Shown here one piece after another: positions 45,614-54,270 of a stretch of 64,000 nucleotides of DNA. The stretch comes from Enterobacter cloacae (GTDB taxonomy: Bacteria > Pseudomonadota > Gammaproteobacteria > Enterobacterales > Enterobacteriaceae): positions 186,001 to 250,000 of the forward strand of contig AP022134.1 in assembly GCA_014169315.1 (NCBI GenBank), read 5' to 3'. The translations under genes were made by a program, and so were the position numbers. How positions within the stretch are numbered: position 1 is the first letter of the stretch; each line of letters opens with the position of its first letter. The notes under the pieces were generated by a model. That model searched no databases, was not told where the DNA came from, and saw only the letters and a program-made list of their open reading frames with translations.

Positions 45614-46534
45614 TTAATTATAAAAGAGTTCTTCAGAAGGTACATGCATTTCTGGTTTGAACTGTTTTAAGGAGTTGTTTATAGCTTTTCGATATAACCC
45701 TGAAGAGTGTGGCTTAAACATTTGATATTCCGTAACGAGCAGAGGAGACGTAAAGCATCCTAAGTTCACTAGTGAAATATTTGATGTTTCTTCACAAACA
45801 TCTAATTCAGCGTATATCCGCCTCTTCATTACCCTGCCTGCTAAATAGCGACGAACATGATTTATAAACTTGTCCGCATCTGATATAGAATTAACTATAT
45901 AATCAGATGTGACTATCTGATTAGATACAGTTTCAGGTATAGCTTCGGCTATTATTTTTACGTTCATTTCATAATCAACACTATGGAAGCAAGCAAGAAT
46001 TTGTGGCTTCGCGCTTTCTAAAATCTTTTCAAGAACAGAAAAAATCAGAGAGAACTCGTTTAAAATTCGCTTTTGTATAAGTCCATGTAGATGTTTTATG
46101 AAAGGAGAACCGTGTTCAACAAGGCCTAGTATAAGATCCTTAGAGGCCAAATCTGAGCGGTAATAAACGTATTCTAGATTATCCCGGTTAAATCCTTTGA
46201 TAAGCAAATCAGGCTGCTCTGAGACCAGTCGTAAATGAGTTGAAGCTATAGAAACTTCAAAACGAAAGTTCGCGAGATTTACAGGGCCTGCTTTTAATGT
46301 AGCCGCTTCGGAAAAATAAATGAAAAGAGGATGCAAATCATCGTTACCACAGTAAAGATGGTCTGCGCCCTTAAGATATTTCACCAAATGAGGTAGAAAA
46401 GATATTACTGGAATATCAGCCACAAATCGAATATGCCGAAATGGTTTTGAATCCAAATATATATTTTCCACTACAGCGCCAACAAAACCCATTTTAACAA
46501 GAATAGATTCAACTAACTTTTGTATCGCATTCAT
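45614..46534 (-). CDS. Paralogue 3 of a five-member unknown family
   Basis: 306 aa, soluble. The N-terminal part (RHIRFVADIPVISFLPHLVKYL) matches the corresponding region of the others, and the middle has the helical FIKHLHGLIQKRILNEF. A D-(A)-x-K-F-I-N-H-V-R-R-Y-L-like segment is shared with the genes at 46603 and 47608. No recognised domain. ATG after GAGGGTATTTAA. Confidence 0.55.
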   Translation of the reverse strand: MNAIQKLVESILVKMGFVGAVVENIYLDSKPFRHIRFVADIPVISFLPHLVKYLKGADHLYCGNDDLHPLFIYFSEAATLKAGPVNLANFRFEVSIASTHLRLVSEQPDLLIKGFNRDNLEYVYYRSDLASKDLILGLVEHGSPFIKHLHGLIQKRILNEFSLIFSVLEKILESAKPQILACFHSVDYEMNVKIIAEAIPETVSNQIVTSDYIVNSISDADKFINHVRRYLAGRVMKRRIYAELDVCEETSNISLVNLGCFTSPLLVTEYQMFKPHSSGLYRKAINNSLKQFKPEMHVPSEELFYN

Positions 46535-46553
46535 TTAAATACCCTCTTAATAG

Positions 46554-46589
46554 AGGGATTTCTCCCAAAGGGAGAAATCCCTATGGGAG
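46554..46589 (-). promoter_or_regulatory. RNA leader element 3 (interleaved or competing helices)
   Basis: a = CTCCC, b = AGGGATTT, a' = GGGAG, b' = AAATCCCT. A 12-bp simple hairpin GGGATTTCTCCC/GGGAGAAATCCC competes with a-a'. Confidence 0.6.
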
Positions 46590-46602
46590 AAAATAATTTT
46601 AA

Positions 46603-47538
46603 TTAATAATTGTAGCGAAGCGCATGTTCTTTTTCACTAAGATGGTTTTCATATTCCGACTTACCAGAACTTAAACACTCTTTGAAAAAGACCTTTGAAA
46701 AATTCTTCAAGTCACTTCGGTTGTTAATTTCTTTGTCAGACATCAACTTAGCTGAGTGTGAGGTATCCACAGGCCCCAACCACCATTCATATTTAATATA
46801 AACACAATTGGTTTTTGTATGTCCATTTAGAAATCGTTTTGCATTTCTAAGTATTTTTCTACAACCGTTAAGGTCTGAAAGTAAGATATCTGGAGCAATG
46901 AGCTCTTCCAGAATATGACCAGGTAAGCCTTTCCTAAAAAGCTCAACATCGTAACTACAATACCAGTCACGATAATTAAAAGCTTTAATAAGTCTTTCAG
47001 GTGTATCCAAAGATATCTTATTCAGGATTTTTAATGCAAAGCATACAGCATCTTTTAACAACTCGTGCACCTCAACATTGATAAATGAGAAAAACGAGCT
47101 TAATTCTTTCTCTAAGGAATTATACAACTTACCGTAAATATCCTGAGAAAAAAGATACTGCAATCTTTCTTTATTATAAGTGCAATTCGAAATTGAATAG
47201 ACTTCTCCTCTTTCGATTTTGCACCCTTCCCTTAAAACTATAGGAAACCTCAAATGGTTAACAATGAAAGAATGATTCTTTCTTTGCTTCAAAGCATCTA
47301 ATTGAAATTTCGTAATTTCCTCCAGATTTGCATCTTCAAAACCTGGAAAGGGAATATCACAGAAACAAGAACTATATGCTTTTGCTGATTCATACATAAA
47401 CTCCAGTGAAACATCAGCATCAAAAGACATACCAGAGAACATGCCCTGCCCATTGTCTAAAAATGTAATGTTTTTAACCTGTATTTTTTTATGTTGAACA
47501 ACCAAAAAGGCATTAATGATTTTTTCGATAATTTTCAT
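46603..47538 (-). CDS. Paralogue 4 of a five-member unknown family
   Basis: The ATG at 47538, after GAGAGAGGATCAC, is the likely start. The frame is open 18 codons further upstream, but that part is the RNA hairpin. The ~311-aa protein shares the family plan: N-terminal FSGMSFDADVSLEFMYE, helical middle LSSFFSFINVEVHELLKDAV, and RKILRNAKRFLNGHTK near residue 240, which parallels INHVRRYLAG in paralogue 3. Soluble; no known domain. Confidence 0.55.
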   Translation of the reverse strand: MKIIEKIINAFLVVQHKKIQVKNITFLDNGQGMFSGMSFDADVSLEFMYESAKAYSSCFCDIPFPGFEDANLEEITKFQLDALKQRKNHSFIVNHLRFPIVLREGCKIERGEVYSISNCTYNKERLQYLFSQDIYGKLYNSLEKELSSFFSFINVEVHELLKDAVCFALKILNKISLDTPERLIKAFNYRDWYCSYDVELFRKGLPGHILEELIAPDILLSDLNGCRKILRNAKRFLNGHTKTNCVYIKYEWWLGPVDTSHSAKLMSDKEINNRSDLKNFSKVFFKECLSSGKSEYENHLSEKEHALRYNY

Positions 47539-47560
47539 GTGATCCTCTCTCAATAAAAAA

Positions 47561-47597
47561 GGGATCACTCCCATATGGGGTGTGATCCCCACATGGG
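47561..47597 (-). promoter_or_regulatory. RNA leader element 4 (interleaved helices)
   Basis: a = CCCAT (with GGGG/CCCC inside), b = GGGATCAC, a' = ATGGG, b' = GTGATCCC. The 8-bp b-b' helix is perfect. Confidence 0.7.
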
Positions 47598-47607
47598 TAT
47601 AATTTAA

Positions 47608-48486
47608 TTAAAAATCTGTAAGACCTAAATCTTTATTTCTACCACAAACTGTAGAAGATATAAGACGTTTTACTCGCTTTCGAGCACTTCGGCCTGACGT
47701 ATCTTTCAAGTACATCGGTAATGACAATGATGAGATTTGATTACTTCGCTTATGATGGCAGACTATATAGCCCTGCCTCCACCCCGAACGCACAAACTCA
47801 CGGATGCGGTTAATATATGCCGAAGCTTGAGATTTTGTACTTATCGATTCAGAACACTTTAAGTTCTGTTCGATAGAGTAAAGCTCAGCCGCCATTAATT
47901 TCACCTCATACAGGTCATCCCCATAACTTATAGTTTTCAACAGCTCTTCCTTTTCCCGAATGAAAAATACTTGCTGCATTCCAAGGATCAGGTCATAGGC
48001 CTCTCGAAAGAGGTCGATAAGCTTATTACGAACATAAATCATAAACTCCTCAAAGTGCTGAAGCCAGAAATAAGCCGCATTACTTATTTGTGAATTGTGA
48101 GAACAAACAAGCCCTTTAGCAAGCTCGACCTCTTCCTCCCGAAAAGTAAAGTTACTTTTCTTAAACCGACTTTGTTCAAAAATGCTTTGATGCATTTCTA
48201 TCCATACAGAAACAAAACCGAGGGATTCAAATTCTTCGTTTAACAAATGTAAACTTTCGAAGATTTTCTGAATTTCGATCCCGATGTCATATGACAGTGG
48301 ACATTCTTTTATAGAATAAACATAACCGGGTAGGAAGTGAGATAAATGCTCAGTTCGCAAATATAAACTGAATTTAAGTTCTGTCAGTGGTTGTTTCAAA
48401 GATAATTTAGATGATTCGCTTATATTTACTGGTTCAACACCATTTCTAATCAAAATAGCTTTTACCAGGTCCGTAGCTAACTTCAT
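47608..48486 (-). CDS. Paralogue 5 of a five-member unknown family
   Basis: 292 aa, soluble, ending in a basic stretch (SGRSARKRVKRLI). It shares the family plan: N-terminal LTELKFSLYLRTEHLSHFLPGYV, middle WLQHFEEFMIYVRNKLIDLFREAY and AYINRIREFVRSGWRQGY near residue 230. The ATG follows GGAGGCTGT. A palindrome copy falls in its codons (48147-48159) reading KKSNF. Confidence 0.55.
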   Translation of the reverse strand: MKLATDLVKAILIRNGVEPVNISESSKLSLKQPLTELKFSLYLRTEHLSHFLPGYVYSIKECPLSYDIGIEIQKIFESLHLLNEEFESLGFVSVWIEMHQSIFEQSRFKKSNFTFREEEVELAKGLVCSHNSQISNAAYFWLQHFEEFMIYVRNKLIDLFREAYDLILGMQQVFFIREKEELLKTISYGDDLYEVKLMAAELYSIEQNLKCSESISTKSQASAYINRIREFVRSGWRQGYIVCHHKRSNQISSLSLPMYLKDTSGRSARKRVKRLISSTVCGRNKDLGLTDF

Positions 48487-48506
48487 ACAGCCTCCAGTCG
48501 TTATTG

Positions 48507-48538
48507 AGGCCTCCCTGATGCAGGTTGGCCATCAGGGA
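48507..48538 (-). promoter_or_regulatory. RNA leader element 5 (hairpin, weak second helix)
   Basis: a/a' = TCCCTGATG/CATCAGGGA, 9 bp perfect. The loop GGCC could pair with a GGCC just after a'. This is the weakest b-b' of the set apart from element 13. Confidence 0.5.
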
Positions 48539-48564
48539 AAATATGTAAATCAATTAGCAACCAA

Positions 48565-49086
48565 TCAGACCGTTGCCATTACATTGTCAATGTATCTGAC
48601 AAGGGATGGGCGGTCGTCCTGTAAGGCAAAACGGCGAAGGTCATCAAGATTATACGCAGGAAGATAATCAGCGTAACCTCGAATACGAAGGTCCTCAACC
48701 ACAACTTTTATATACTCAAATCGTCCAAGATTTCCTTTTAATGGGGGTTTTCCTGGACTAGACAGCATATCGTCTGCTTGCTCCCATGTGATTTCTTTAG
48801 CTTCACCACTATGTAGATCAAGATGGACATATATGAATGACTTATAATCTCCACGGCAACGAAGATAATATTTCGGATAGAAATATTTGTCACAACGCAA
48901 CAAACACGTTCCTGAAGGACGAACTACGTACAACAGGTTTCTGTCATTTTCTAATATGCCATGTTTCAAAATCGTTATATCTATCTCATTATCATGCAGC
49001 AAATAGCATGACGATGGTTCATTGACGATGCGCGATTTTATAACAGCAGCAAATTTATTAAAAACTTCGTTAGTTTGAAAATTCAT
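48565..49086 (-). CDS. Hypothetical protein, 173 aa
   Basis: A soluble protein with a strand-rich centre (TCLLRCDKYFYPKYYLRCRGDYKSFIYVHLDL) and a helical end. It is not evidently one of the five paralogues. ATG after GGAGAGCATTTTA. It follows a 270-base gap with a two-part hairpin, so it may start a sub-operon of the array. Family not recognised. Confidence 0.5.
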   Translation of the reverse strand: MNFQTNEVFNKFAAVIKSRIVNEPSSCYLLHDNEIDITILKHGILENDRNLLYVVRPSGTCLLRCDKYFYPKYYLRCRGDYKSFIYVHLDLHSGEAKEITWEQADDMLSSPGKPPLKGNLGRFEYIKVVVEDLRIRGYADYLPAYNLDDLRRFALQDDRPSLVRYIDNVMATV

Positions 49087-49112
49087 TAAAATGCTCTCCG
49101 ATGTAAAACGAC

Positions 49113-49147
49113 GAGCATCACCATAACGGTAATACTCCCGTTATGGG
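49113..49147 (-). promoter_or_regulatory. RNA leader element 6 (interleaved helices)
   Basis: a/a' = CCATAACGG/CCGTTATGG, 9 bp perfect. Loop GAGTATTA pairs with TGATGCTC after a' (8 bp with two G-U pairs). Confidence 0.65.
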
Positions 49148-49282
49148 TTTTAATAGTTTATGGAATAACCATGTCATACAACCGACCATAGCCAGTAGTA
49201 CCGCACATTTATTTAACTGAGCAAGCATCTCAGCCGTGAAAAGACCTTAAAGGCAGGTAATTATCACGAAGGAAAGCGGTTA

Positions 49283-49351
49283 TCTTATCAATACAATTTA
49301 AAAAATAATATTGATAAGATAACCCCCCCCGCAAAATGCGGGGGAGTTATC
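49283..49351. terminator. Two adjacent large inverted repeats after the TOPRIM gene
   Basis: CTTATCAATA/TATTGATAAG (49283-49318) touches a second one with GATAAC arms and a C7/G5 inner stem (49318-49351), five bases after the TOPRIM gene stop. On the minus strand the second hairpin could end transcription, although a U run is poor. Alternatively it is a protein-binding or RNA-processing site. Confidence 0.5.
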
Positions 49352-49355
49352 GTTG

Positions 49356-50588
49356 TTACAGCTGATTAAGACATTCAGGAGCCCAGTGAATCGGGAATCC
49401 ATCCTGCCCTGTTAACTGGAGAACATCGTTCCAGTCGATACCCTTTTTCCCATCAGGAATATCTTGTGCTGGTTCGAAGACTTCAATTGTCAGCTTTGAT
49501 GCGGGATATCGTTTAGCCAAAAACTCAACCATGCGGCTTTGAAGTCGCTGAGCAGCTTCGATACCGGCACGAGTGCCTTGTGAGTTAGCAATATCCTTAT
49601 CCGCCCAGATATAAAAGTTTATATATTTTACATCCGGCGGAGGCAGTAAAAAATCAGGAACAGTAACGTTTTCAAGGCACCATGCGGAGCTGGCTGCCCA
49701 GCATGGTGTTGAAGTCGCTTCTACAACAGAAAGCGCATTCTCGATCCCTTCAGCCACTCCCAGTGTCCAGGTCGAACTACCTGAATCATAGTGAGGGTCA
49801 AACAACTGAATTGAGCCACCTGTCATATCGGCAGGAGGCTTCATCATCAGCTTTGGATTTTCTACAGGTGCCTTATCACCGTTTTTGTCTACGTATGTTC
49901 TATGGATAGTCAGAGGCCGACCTCGGGTGTCACGATAGATTGCAATCATTCCCGGATAGATAATCGATTTCTGCTTATCTTTATCCCAATAGTAGATCCG
50001 GTTATTAAAGCCTAAATCCTTTGGTAAGTGACTCAGTAAGCGGGAGATCCCACGATTACGGAGGTACAAAGCAACAGGAGTATTAGGCTTTATTTCACCG
50101 GTATAGTGATACATCACATCAAGTTTTCGCATTCGCTTTGCCACTTCCTCTCGGTCAAGAGTTTCTGTGGCACGAACTGCTGATTTATAGCGTCGTTCAT
50201 TTTCAATGTCGGCGTCAGTTAACGGAGCATGCAGATCCATCCCGAAAAAATCTGAGAGAATCTTTTTGCAAGTCTGCGTTTTACTTAATTCATAATATTT
50301 CGCCAGAACATCAATTCCGTCGCAAAACTCATTTACCGGAAAGTCATTATGGATCGCACATCCGGTATAAAGGTCTTTTTGCCGGAAACGAAACTTCGAT
50401 TTCCCTGCGCCAGTAAACGGGCAAGGAACCTGGCTCGGGGCTTTTGCACAAGCGTCTTTGAAAGCAGGTATTCTTTCGAATATATACTTCCAGCCAGACA
50501 CTTCAGCAATTCGAGCATGAACGAGTTTAATAAAGTGTTCAGATACTTCCTGTGGTTTACGACGAAGAGCCGGGGATGCATAAGTCAT
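49356..50588 (-). CDS. TOPRIM-domain primase-like protein
   Basis: The ATG at 50588, after GAGAGATCATC, is preferred; the upstream extension covers the RNA element. The ~410-aa protein has an N-terminal part like phage/plasmid primase zinc domains but with few cysteines (VPCPFTGAGKSKFRFRQKDLYTGCAIHND). A TOPRIM region follows: LGVAEGIENALSV (catalytic Glu, near residue 290) and FYIWADKDIANSQGTRAG (Asp pair, near residue 330). This is the plan of plasmid TraC/P4-type primases, which prime the transferred strand. No helicase part is present. Confidence 0.75.
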   Translation of the reverse strand: MTYASPALRRKPQEVSEHFIKLVHARIAEVSGWKYIFERIPAFKDACAKAPSQVPCPFTGAGKSKFRFRQKDLYTGCAIHNDFPVNEFCDGIDVLAKYYELSKTQTCKKILSDFFGMDLHAPLTDADIENERRYKSAVRATETLDREEVAKRMRKLDVMYHYTGEIKPNTPVALYLRNRGISRLLSHLPKDLGFNNRIYYWDKDKQKSIIYPGMIAIYRDTRGRPLTIHRTYVDKNGDKAPVENPKLMMKPPADMTGGSIQLFDPHYDSGSSTWTLGVAEGIENALSVVEATSTPCWAASSAWCLENVTVPDFLLPPPDVKYINFYIWADKDIANSQGTRAGIEAAQRLQSRMVEFLAKRYPASKLTIEVFEPAQDIPDGKKGIDWNDVLQLTGQDGFPIHWAPECLNQL

Positions 50589-50605
50589 GATGATCTCTCT
50601 TATCT

Positions 50606-50660
50606 GGCATTGTGAGTTTCTCAATGCCTTCTGCGGTGCAGAAGACAGGGAGAAACCCAC
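50606..50660 (-). promoter_or_regulatory. RNA leader element 7 (interleaved helices)
   Basis: a/a' = GTGGGTTTCTC/GAGAAACTCAC (one G-U pair), enclosing a CTTCTGC/GCAGAAG hairpin. b = GGCATTG before a' pairs with b' = CAATGCC after it. Confidence 0.65.
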
Positions 50661-50670
50661 AACGCAGAAT

Positions 50671-50697
50671 TTAAGAAAGAGGGCCCGGGGGCCCTCA
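50671..50697 (-). terminator. GC-rich hairpin after the gene at 50702
   Basis: GAGGGCCC and GGGCCCTC-type arms (50679-50696) followed on the minus strand by TTTCTT. It may partly end transcription before the TOPRIM gene. Confidence 0.55.
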
Positions 50698-50701
50698 ACA
50701 T

Positions 50702-50923
50702 TTATGCTTCAGTCGTGAAGCCATTATTCTCAAGACGCTGTATGTAGTTATCTACAAGTAACGCAGCCTGCTGGCTATTACCCTCCGCTATAGTGACTTC
50801 GCGGAAGATTCTTTCCTGAGGGCTATCATTGCTTATAACTTCACCAACACGTCCGAAAATACGGACTTTATGCATCGCACCGACTTTTTCATGTTCTACA
50901 CGGTAAGTTTTTATCTGAGTCAT
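50702..50923 (-). CDS. Small hypothetical protein, 73 aa
   Basis: A soluble protein with strands in the first half (HKVRIFGRVGEVIS) and a helix near the end (QAALLVDNYIQRLEN). ATG after AAGGAGCAAAAT. It lies between the VWA gene and the TOPRIM gene, each separated by an RNA element. No family recognised. Confidence 0.5.
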   Translation of the reverse strand: MTQIKTYRVEHEKVGAMHKVRIFGRVGEVISNDSPQERIFREVTIAEGNSQQAALLVDNYIQRLENNGFTTEA

Positions 50924-50945
50924 ATTTTGCTCCTTATTCCTTCAT

Positions 50946-50987
50946 GGAGCAAAAAGACCCACCGGGGCCTTTTTGCCCCGATTGGGT
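50946..50987 (-). promoter_or_regulatory. RNA leader element 8 (clear H-type pseudoknot pattern)
   Basis: a = ACCCA + GGGGC, a' = GCCCC + TGGGT; loop b = GCAAAAAG pairs with b' = CTTTTTGC directly after a'. The SD GGAGC overlaps the 3' edge, so folding should hide it. Confidence 0.75.
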
Positions 50988-50995
50988 AGAGTTTA

Positions 50996-53002
50996 TTAAG
51001 AAAGTATTTGATGAACTAGCTTACTGACTTCAATAGACAATAAAGAAGTATCATCAACTGTTACGAAAGTGTCCGTTTCAAAACCAATTATTTCATCAGT
51101 CTTAATACCAACACCAACGATTTCTATTCCATTACATTTAGCCTTTTCCATAACTTCGACGATAGTAAATTCCGATTTATTCGGATAACCATCAGTTATA
51201 AGAAAAATTATTTTCCTATCGAATTGGCTGTCAAGTAACAGATCAACAGCTGCCATTAAAGCAGATCCCGTAGGGGTATAATAACCCTTACATCCAAGAG
51301 TGAATTTCGATAGAGATTCCTCAACGCTTTGATCAAACGTTTTGATAATCTCAAATTCACTTTCCTTGAAGGGAAAAACTATATTGGAGACATGCATTTT
51401 TGACAAACTTTCAGCGGCCATCGATAAAGCAAGATCTGACTTAATGGCATGAATATATCTTTCATCATTAGCCATTGACGCTGAAATATCACGAACTAAT
51501 ACGAGGCCAACATGCCCTCTATTTTTAGATTCGCTTTGAGCTCTGAAGACATCACGAACTCCCATTTGTGACAGAATTAATCGATTTCCATCGAAGGTAA
51601 TTCCACGCTCATGAGTTTTGTTTCGGCCACGCATTTTAACCTGCTGTAAAACAGACAAGTCGCTACCGATTGAATGACTCAGAGACAAAGCCTCATTGTA
51701 AACATTCAAATCGATAAGGAGATCAGGGATATCCCATTCAGAAGCACCGAATTCGGCTTTCACGTCATCGGATACTTTTGATGCAATACCTTCAATCTCT
51801 TTAGCCAAAGCATCGTGATAATCTTCGCTATCCTCATCACTGCTAAGAAAGGCATCCAACAAATCTGCCAGTATCTCCCATTGAGCCGATGAAAAGTTAC
51901 TTTCATCTTCAACGTTAGTCGAACTGGCTTCATCTGATTCACTCTCGGAAGGGTTAATCGCATCAGTATCGTCTTCAATAATGTTATCACCCGTGGGATT
52001 GCCACCGGTGGGTTCATTATTTCCCTCGTTATCTTCAGCAAGTTCTGAAGGCTCAGAACATCCCTCTTGAGCAAGATCAGCGTTATCGGAAGTATCTGCC
52101 TGACCTTCACTATCGTCCTCAGAATCATCCTCACGACTATCAGTCGACGTAAGCGATTTATCTTCTGATTCGGTATCGGTATCGGTCTCGGATTCATCAT
52201 ATGCCTCCTGCTCCTCCTGCTCTGTCTGCTGCTGTTGTTCCTTTGCCTCATCCCGCAGTCTCTCTAAAAGAGCCAGGGTCTTACGAGCAAGGGATTCACA
52301 GCCCTGAGTATTTTCACAACCAAGAGCATCATGAAAAATTTCCTCAACATCAGAAATTACTGGAGAAAGTATCTTTTGGGCATAGTCAAAAAACGGATCG
52401 AGGGTTTCTTTGTGACCTACCTGCTGAAGGACTTTTACTCGCAATGAGTTAAGCAGATACCACTCAATAAATAGGACAGGATTTTCCGGACGAGAAGATA
52501 TATCAGGAGTCATCCTTCCGGCTTTAACCATCAGTGCGTAAGTGGCTGCAAGCCGCCGCTTTGCATCCGGATAATCGTTACCAACCTTCTCTTCCATCTG
52601 TACATCATCGAACAGATTTATAAGCCCGGTAAGACGTTTTGCCCTGCTATAAGCTTTACGTTTCTCAGCGAGGCTCTCAAACTCTGCATTCATTCCGTCA
52701 TCGAAGCGTGTAAACCCTTCAGATGACATGAGAACACTATTAAAGGCGTCACTGTAAACCTCACTGACGGTATAGCGACCATGACCAGCTTCATGACAGG
52801 TAAAACCTTCAATCAGACTGACAAAGTCATCATCGCTATAATCGCCGTTTGGTAAAACACAAACTTTATTGACAGGATCAAAATACGGTCCTTTGGTATT
52901 GTCGTCTATTACAACTCTTACATCGCCTAAGCCGCTAATGACTTTTGCTATATTCTGTAAACGCTTAATATGGCGCGGCGATGATTTAAGATCTAATTTC
53001 AT
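50996..53002 (-). CDS. CobT-like VWA-domain protein with HExxH motif
   Basis: The 668-aa protein has an HEAGH zinc-protease-like motif at residues 70-74, a very acidic Asp/Glu/Ser/Thr linker (about residues 255-390) and a C-terminal von Willebrand A domain. The MIDAS motif is DISAS near residue 509, and the later LITDGYPN is near residue 605. Despite resemblance to cobaltochelatase CobT, no cobalamin genes are near. With the CobS-like ATPase and the DUF3150-like gene it forms a MoxR-VWA module, of the kind that remodels or activates target proteins. A palindrome copy is at 51892-51903. Confidence 0.78.
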   Translation of the reverse strand: MKLDLKSSPRHIKRLQNIAKVISGLGDVRVVIDDNTKGPYFDPVNKVCVLPNGDYSDDDFVSLIEGFTCHEAGHGRYTVSEVYSDAFNSVLMSSEGFTRFDDGMNAEFESLAEKRKAYSRAKRLTGLINLFDDVQMEEKVGNDYPDAKRRLAATYALMVKAGRMTPDISSRPENPVLFIEWYLLNSLRVKVLQQVGHKETLDPFFDYAQKILSPVISDVEEIFHDALGCENTQGCESLARKTLALLERLRDEAKEQQQQTEQEEQEAYDESETDTDTESEDKSLTSTDSREDDSEDDSEGQADTSDNADLAQEGCSEPSELAEDNEGNNEPTGGNPTGDNIIEDDTDAINPSESESDEASSTNVEDESNFSSAQWEILADLLDAFLSSDEDSEDYHDALAKEIEGIASKVSDDVKAEFGASEWDIPDLLIDLNVYNEALSLSHSIGSDLSVLQQVKMRGRNKTHERGITFDGNRLILSQMGVRDVFRAQSESKNRGHVGLVLVRDISASMANDERYIHAIKSDLALSMAAESLSKMHVSNIVFPFKESEFEIIKTFDQSVEESLSKFTLGCKGYYTPTGSALMAAVDLLLDSQFDRKIIFLITDGYPNKSEFTIVEVMEKAKCNGIEIVGVGIKTDEIIGFETDTFVTVDDTSLLSIEVSKLVHQILS

Positions 53003-53023
53003 AGAATACCTCTTTATAAAAAA

Positions 53024-53060
53024 GGGGTACTCACCCAGATGGTGAAGTACCCATCTGGGG
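53024..53060 (-). promoter_or_regulatory. RNA leader element 9 (interleaved helices)
   Basis: a/a' = CCCAGAT/ATCTGGG, 7 bp perfect. b = GGGTACT(t)CA pairs with b' = TGAGTACCC with one bulge. Confidence 0.7.
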
Positions 53061-53079
53061 TTTTTAATAAAGCAAACAG

Positions 53080-54207
53080 TTACCAGCCTTTGAGCTCGAT
53101 ATCAAAACCATTTTCAGCATTGTCTTCCTGTTGCGAAACTGATTTCTCAGGTTCAGCTACAGAATCAGTGTTTGAAAACGTGCTGTTTTTTATATCGTTC
53201 TCTACGACAGGTTCAACCTGAAACACATTTGTTGAATCTAAAATAGCTTCAATACCTGTGTTCTGTAGCGCGTTCGGTTCTGTTTGTGAGCTTTGATTAA
53301 ATGATCTGGTAATAGATTCCAACCAGTCAGTAACCTTTTGCTCTCCTGAAATAATACGCTTTAACATTGAAGCATCACTCATGAAATAAAACCACTGCTG
53401 TAACACCGCAACGTCGCGAGGTTCAGAAATGGCACCTTTAGGTAAATTATTCATTATGTGTTTTATAGCTTCTGCAAGTACTGCCGCCTCTTTATGTATA
53501 AACATGAAGCTAATGATCTTATTTTGCATTTGCTTCAGTCGGTCAATAGTACTTGAGCGCAAATTATTATTTTTACTAATTTTTTCATAAACCCTCATTG
53601 CTTCTTCTGCCAGATCTGTTATCAATTGTTCCTGATAGTAGTCCTGGGTTTCATCACCTTCAACGCTAATAGGCGTAAAAGGAATAAAGTGAGCAATATT
53701 AAATCTAAAGGATTTTATGAAATCATCTTTAGTTAATTTCAACTGATCAATCAAAGAAGACATTCTTGGGCTTCTATTTTTTTCAGCCTCAATATGCATC
53801 TCATAATTGTCTACAACGTTTTGAATACATGCCTGAAACTCTCGTTCAATCTCTTGGGCCCCTTCCAGAAACTCTTCCATACTGGAAACTGGTAAAATCC
53901 ACATATTGCTATAGCGGATGCACAAGCGTGAGCAAAGGGTTGATATTCTGCTGGTAATCGTACTTTTGAAGCTAAGGGCTTTTATGTCAATCCAACGTAC
54001 TTCGCTTTTAGATACGCTTTTTTGATCCGTAATATCATCTCCATCATAAGACAAATCGATTTTATCGGTTCGACGCGATCCTTGACAGCCACTTATTTCA
54101 ATTTTTGTTATAACTGCACCTTCCAGTAAATCTGGATATGATTTTGCAAAATTCTCAGAGATTTGTTTTGCAGATACTTTGTTAAGCATTGAAGTATTTA
54201 AAGTCAT
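53080..54207 (-). CDS. DUF3150-like protein of the ATPase-VWA module
   Basis: The ATG at 54207 lies after GGAGAAACCC; a TTG four codons upstream overlaps the SD. The ~375-aa helical protein contains a WILPVSSMEEFLEGAQEIE segment and a long middle coiled part, the pattern I associate with DUF3150. That family is usually encoded with CobS-like ATPases and CobT-like VWA proteins in phages and plasmids. It probably links the two. C-terminal 70 residues are acidic and disordered. Confidence 0.6.
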   Translation of the reverse strand: MTLNTSMLNKVSAKQISENFAKSYPDLLEGAVITKIEISGCQGSRRTDKIDLSYDGDDITDQKSVSKSEVRWIDIKALSFKSTITSRISTLCSRLCIRYSNMWILPVSSMEEFLEGAQEIEREFQACIQNVVDNYEMHIEAEKNRSPRMSSLIDQLKLTKDDFIKSFRFNIAHFIPFTPISVEGDETQDYYQEQLITDLAEEAMRVYEKISKNNNLRSSTIDRLKQMQNKIISFMFIHKEAAVLAEAIKHIMNNLPKGAISEPRDVAVLQQWFYFMSDASMLKRIISGEQKVTDWLESITRSFNQSSQTEPNALQNTGIEAILDSTNVFQVEPVVENDIKNSTFSNTDSVAEPEKSVSQQEDNAENGFDIELKGW

Positions 54208-54225
54208 GGGTTTCTCCAAAAAAAA

Positions 54226-54266
54226 GGGGAAACCCTCCCCAACGGGAAAGATTTCCCGATAGGGTT
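54226..54266 (-). promoter_or_regulatory. RNA leader element 10 (interleaved helices)
   Basis: a/a' = AACCCT/AGGGTT; b = GGGAAA pairs either with TTTCCC next to it or with b' = TTTCCC after a'. It starts four bases after the TAA of the -1 frame, not after the CobS stop 305 bases earlier. Confidence 0.65.
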
Positions 54267-54270
54267 GATA

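Noticed and set aside
47539..47592. An 18-codon N-terminal extension of paralogue 4
   Set aside because: It is the translation of the hairpin; the ATG at 47538 has the ribosome site and fits the paralogues.
51760..52251. A 163-codon basic frame over the VWA gene linker
   Set aside because: It is an alternative frame of the acidic low-complexity linker, on the same strand, without a start site.
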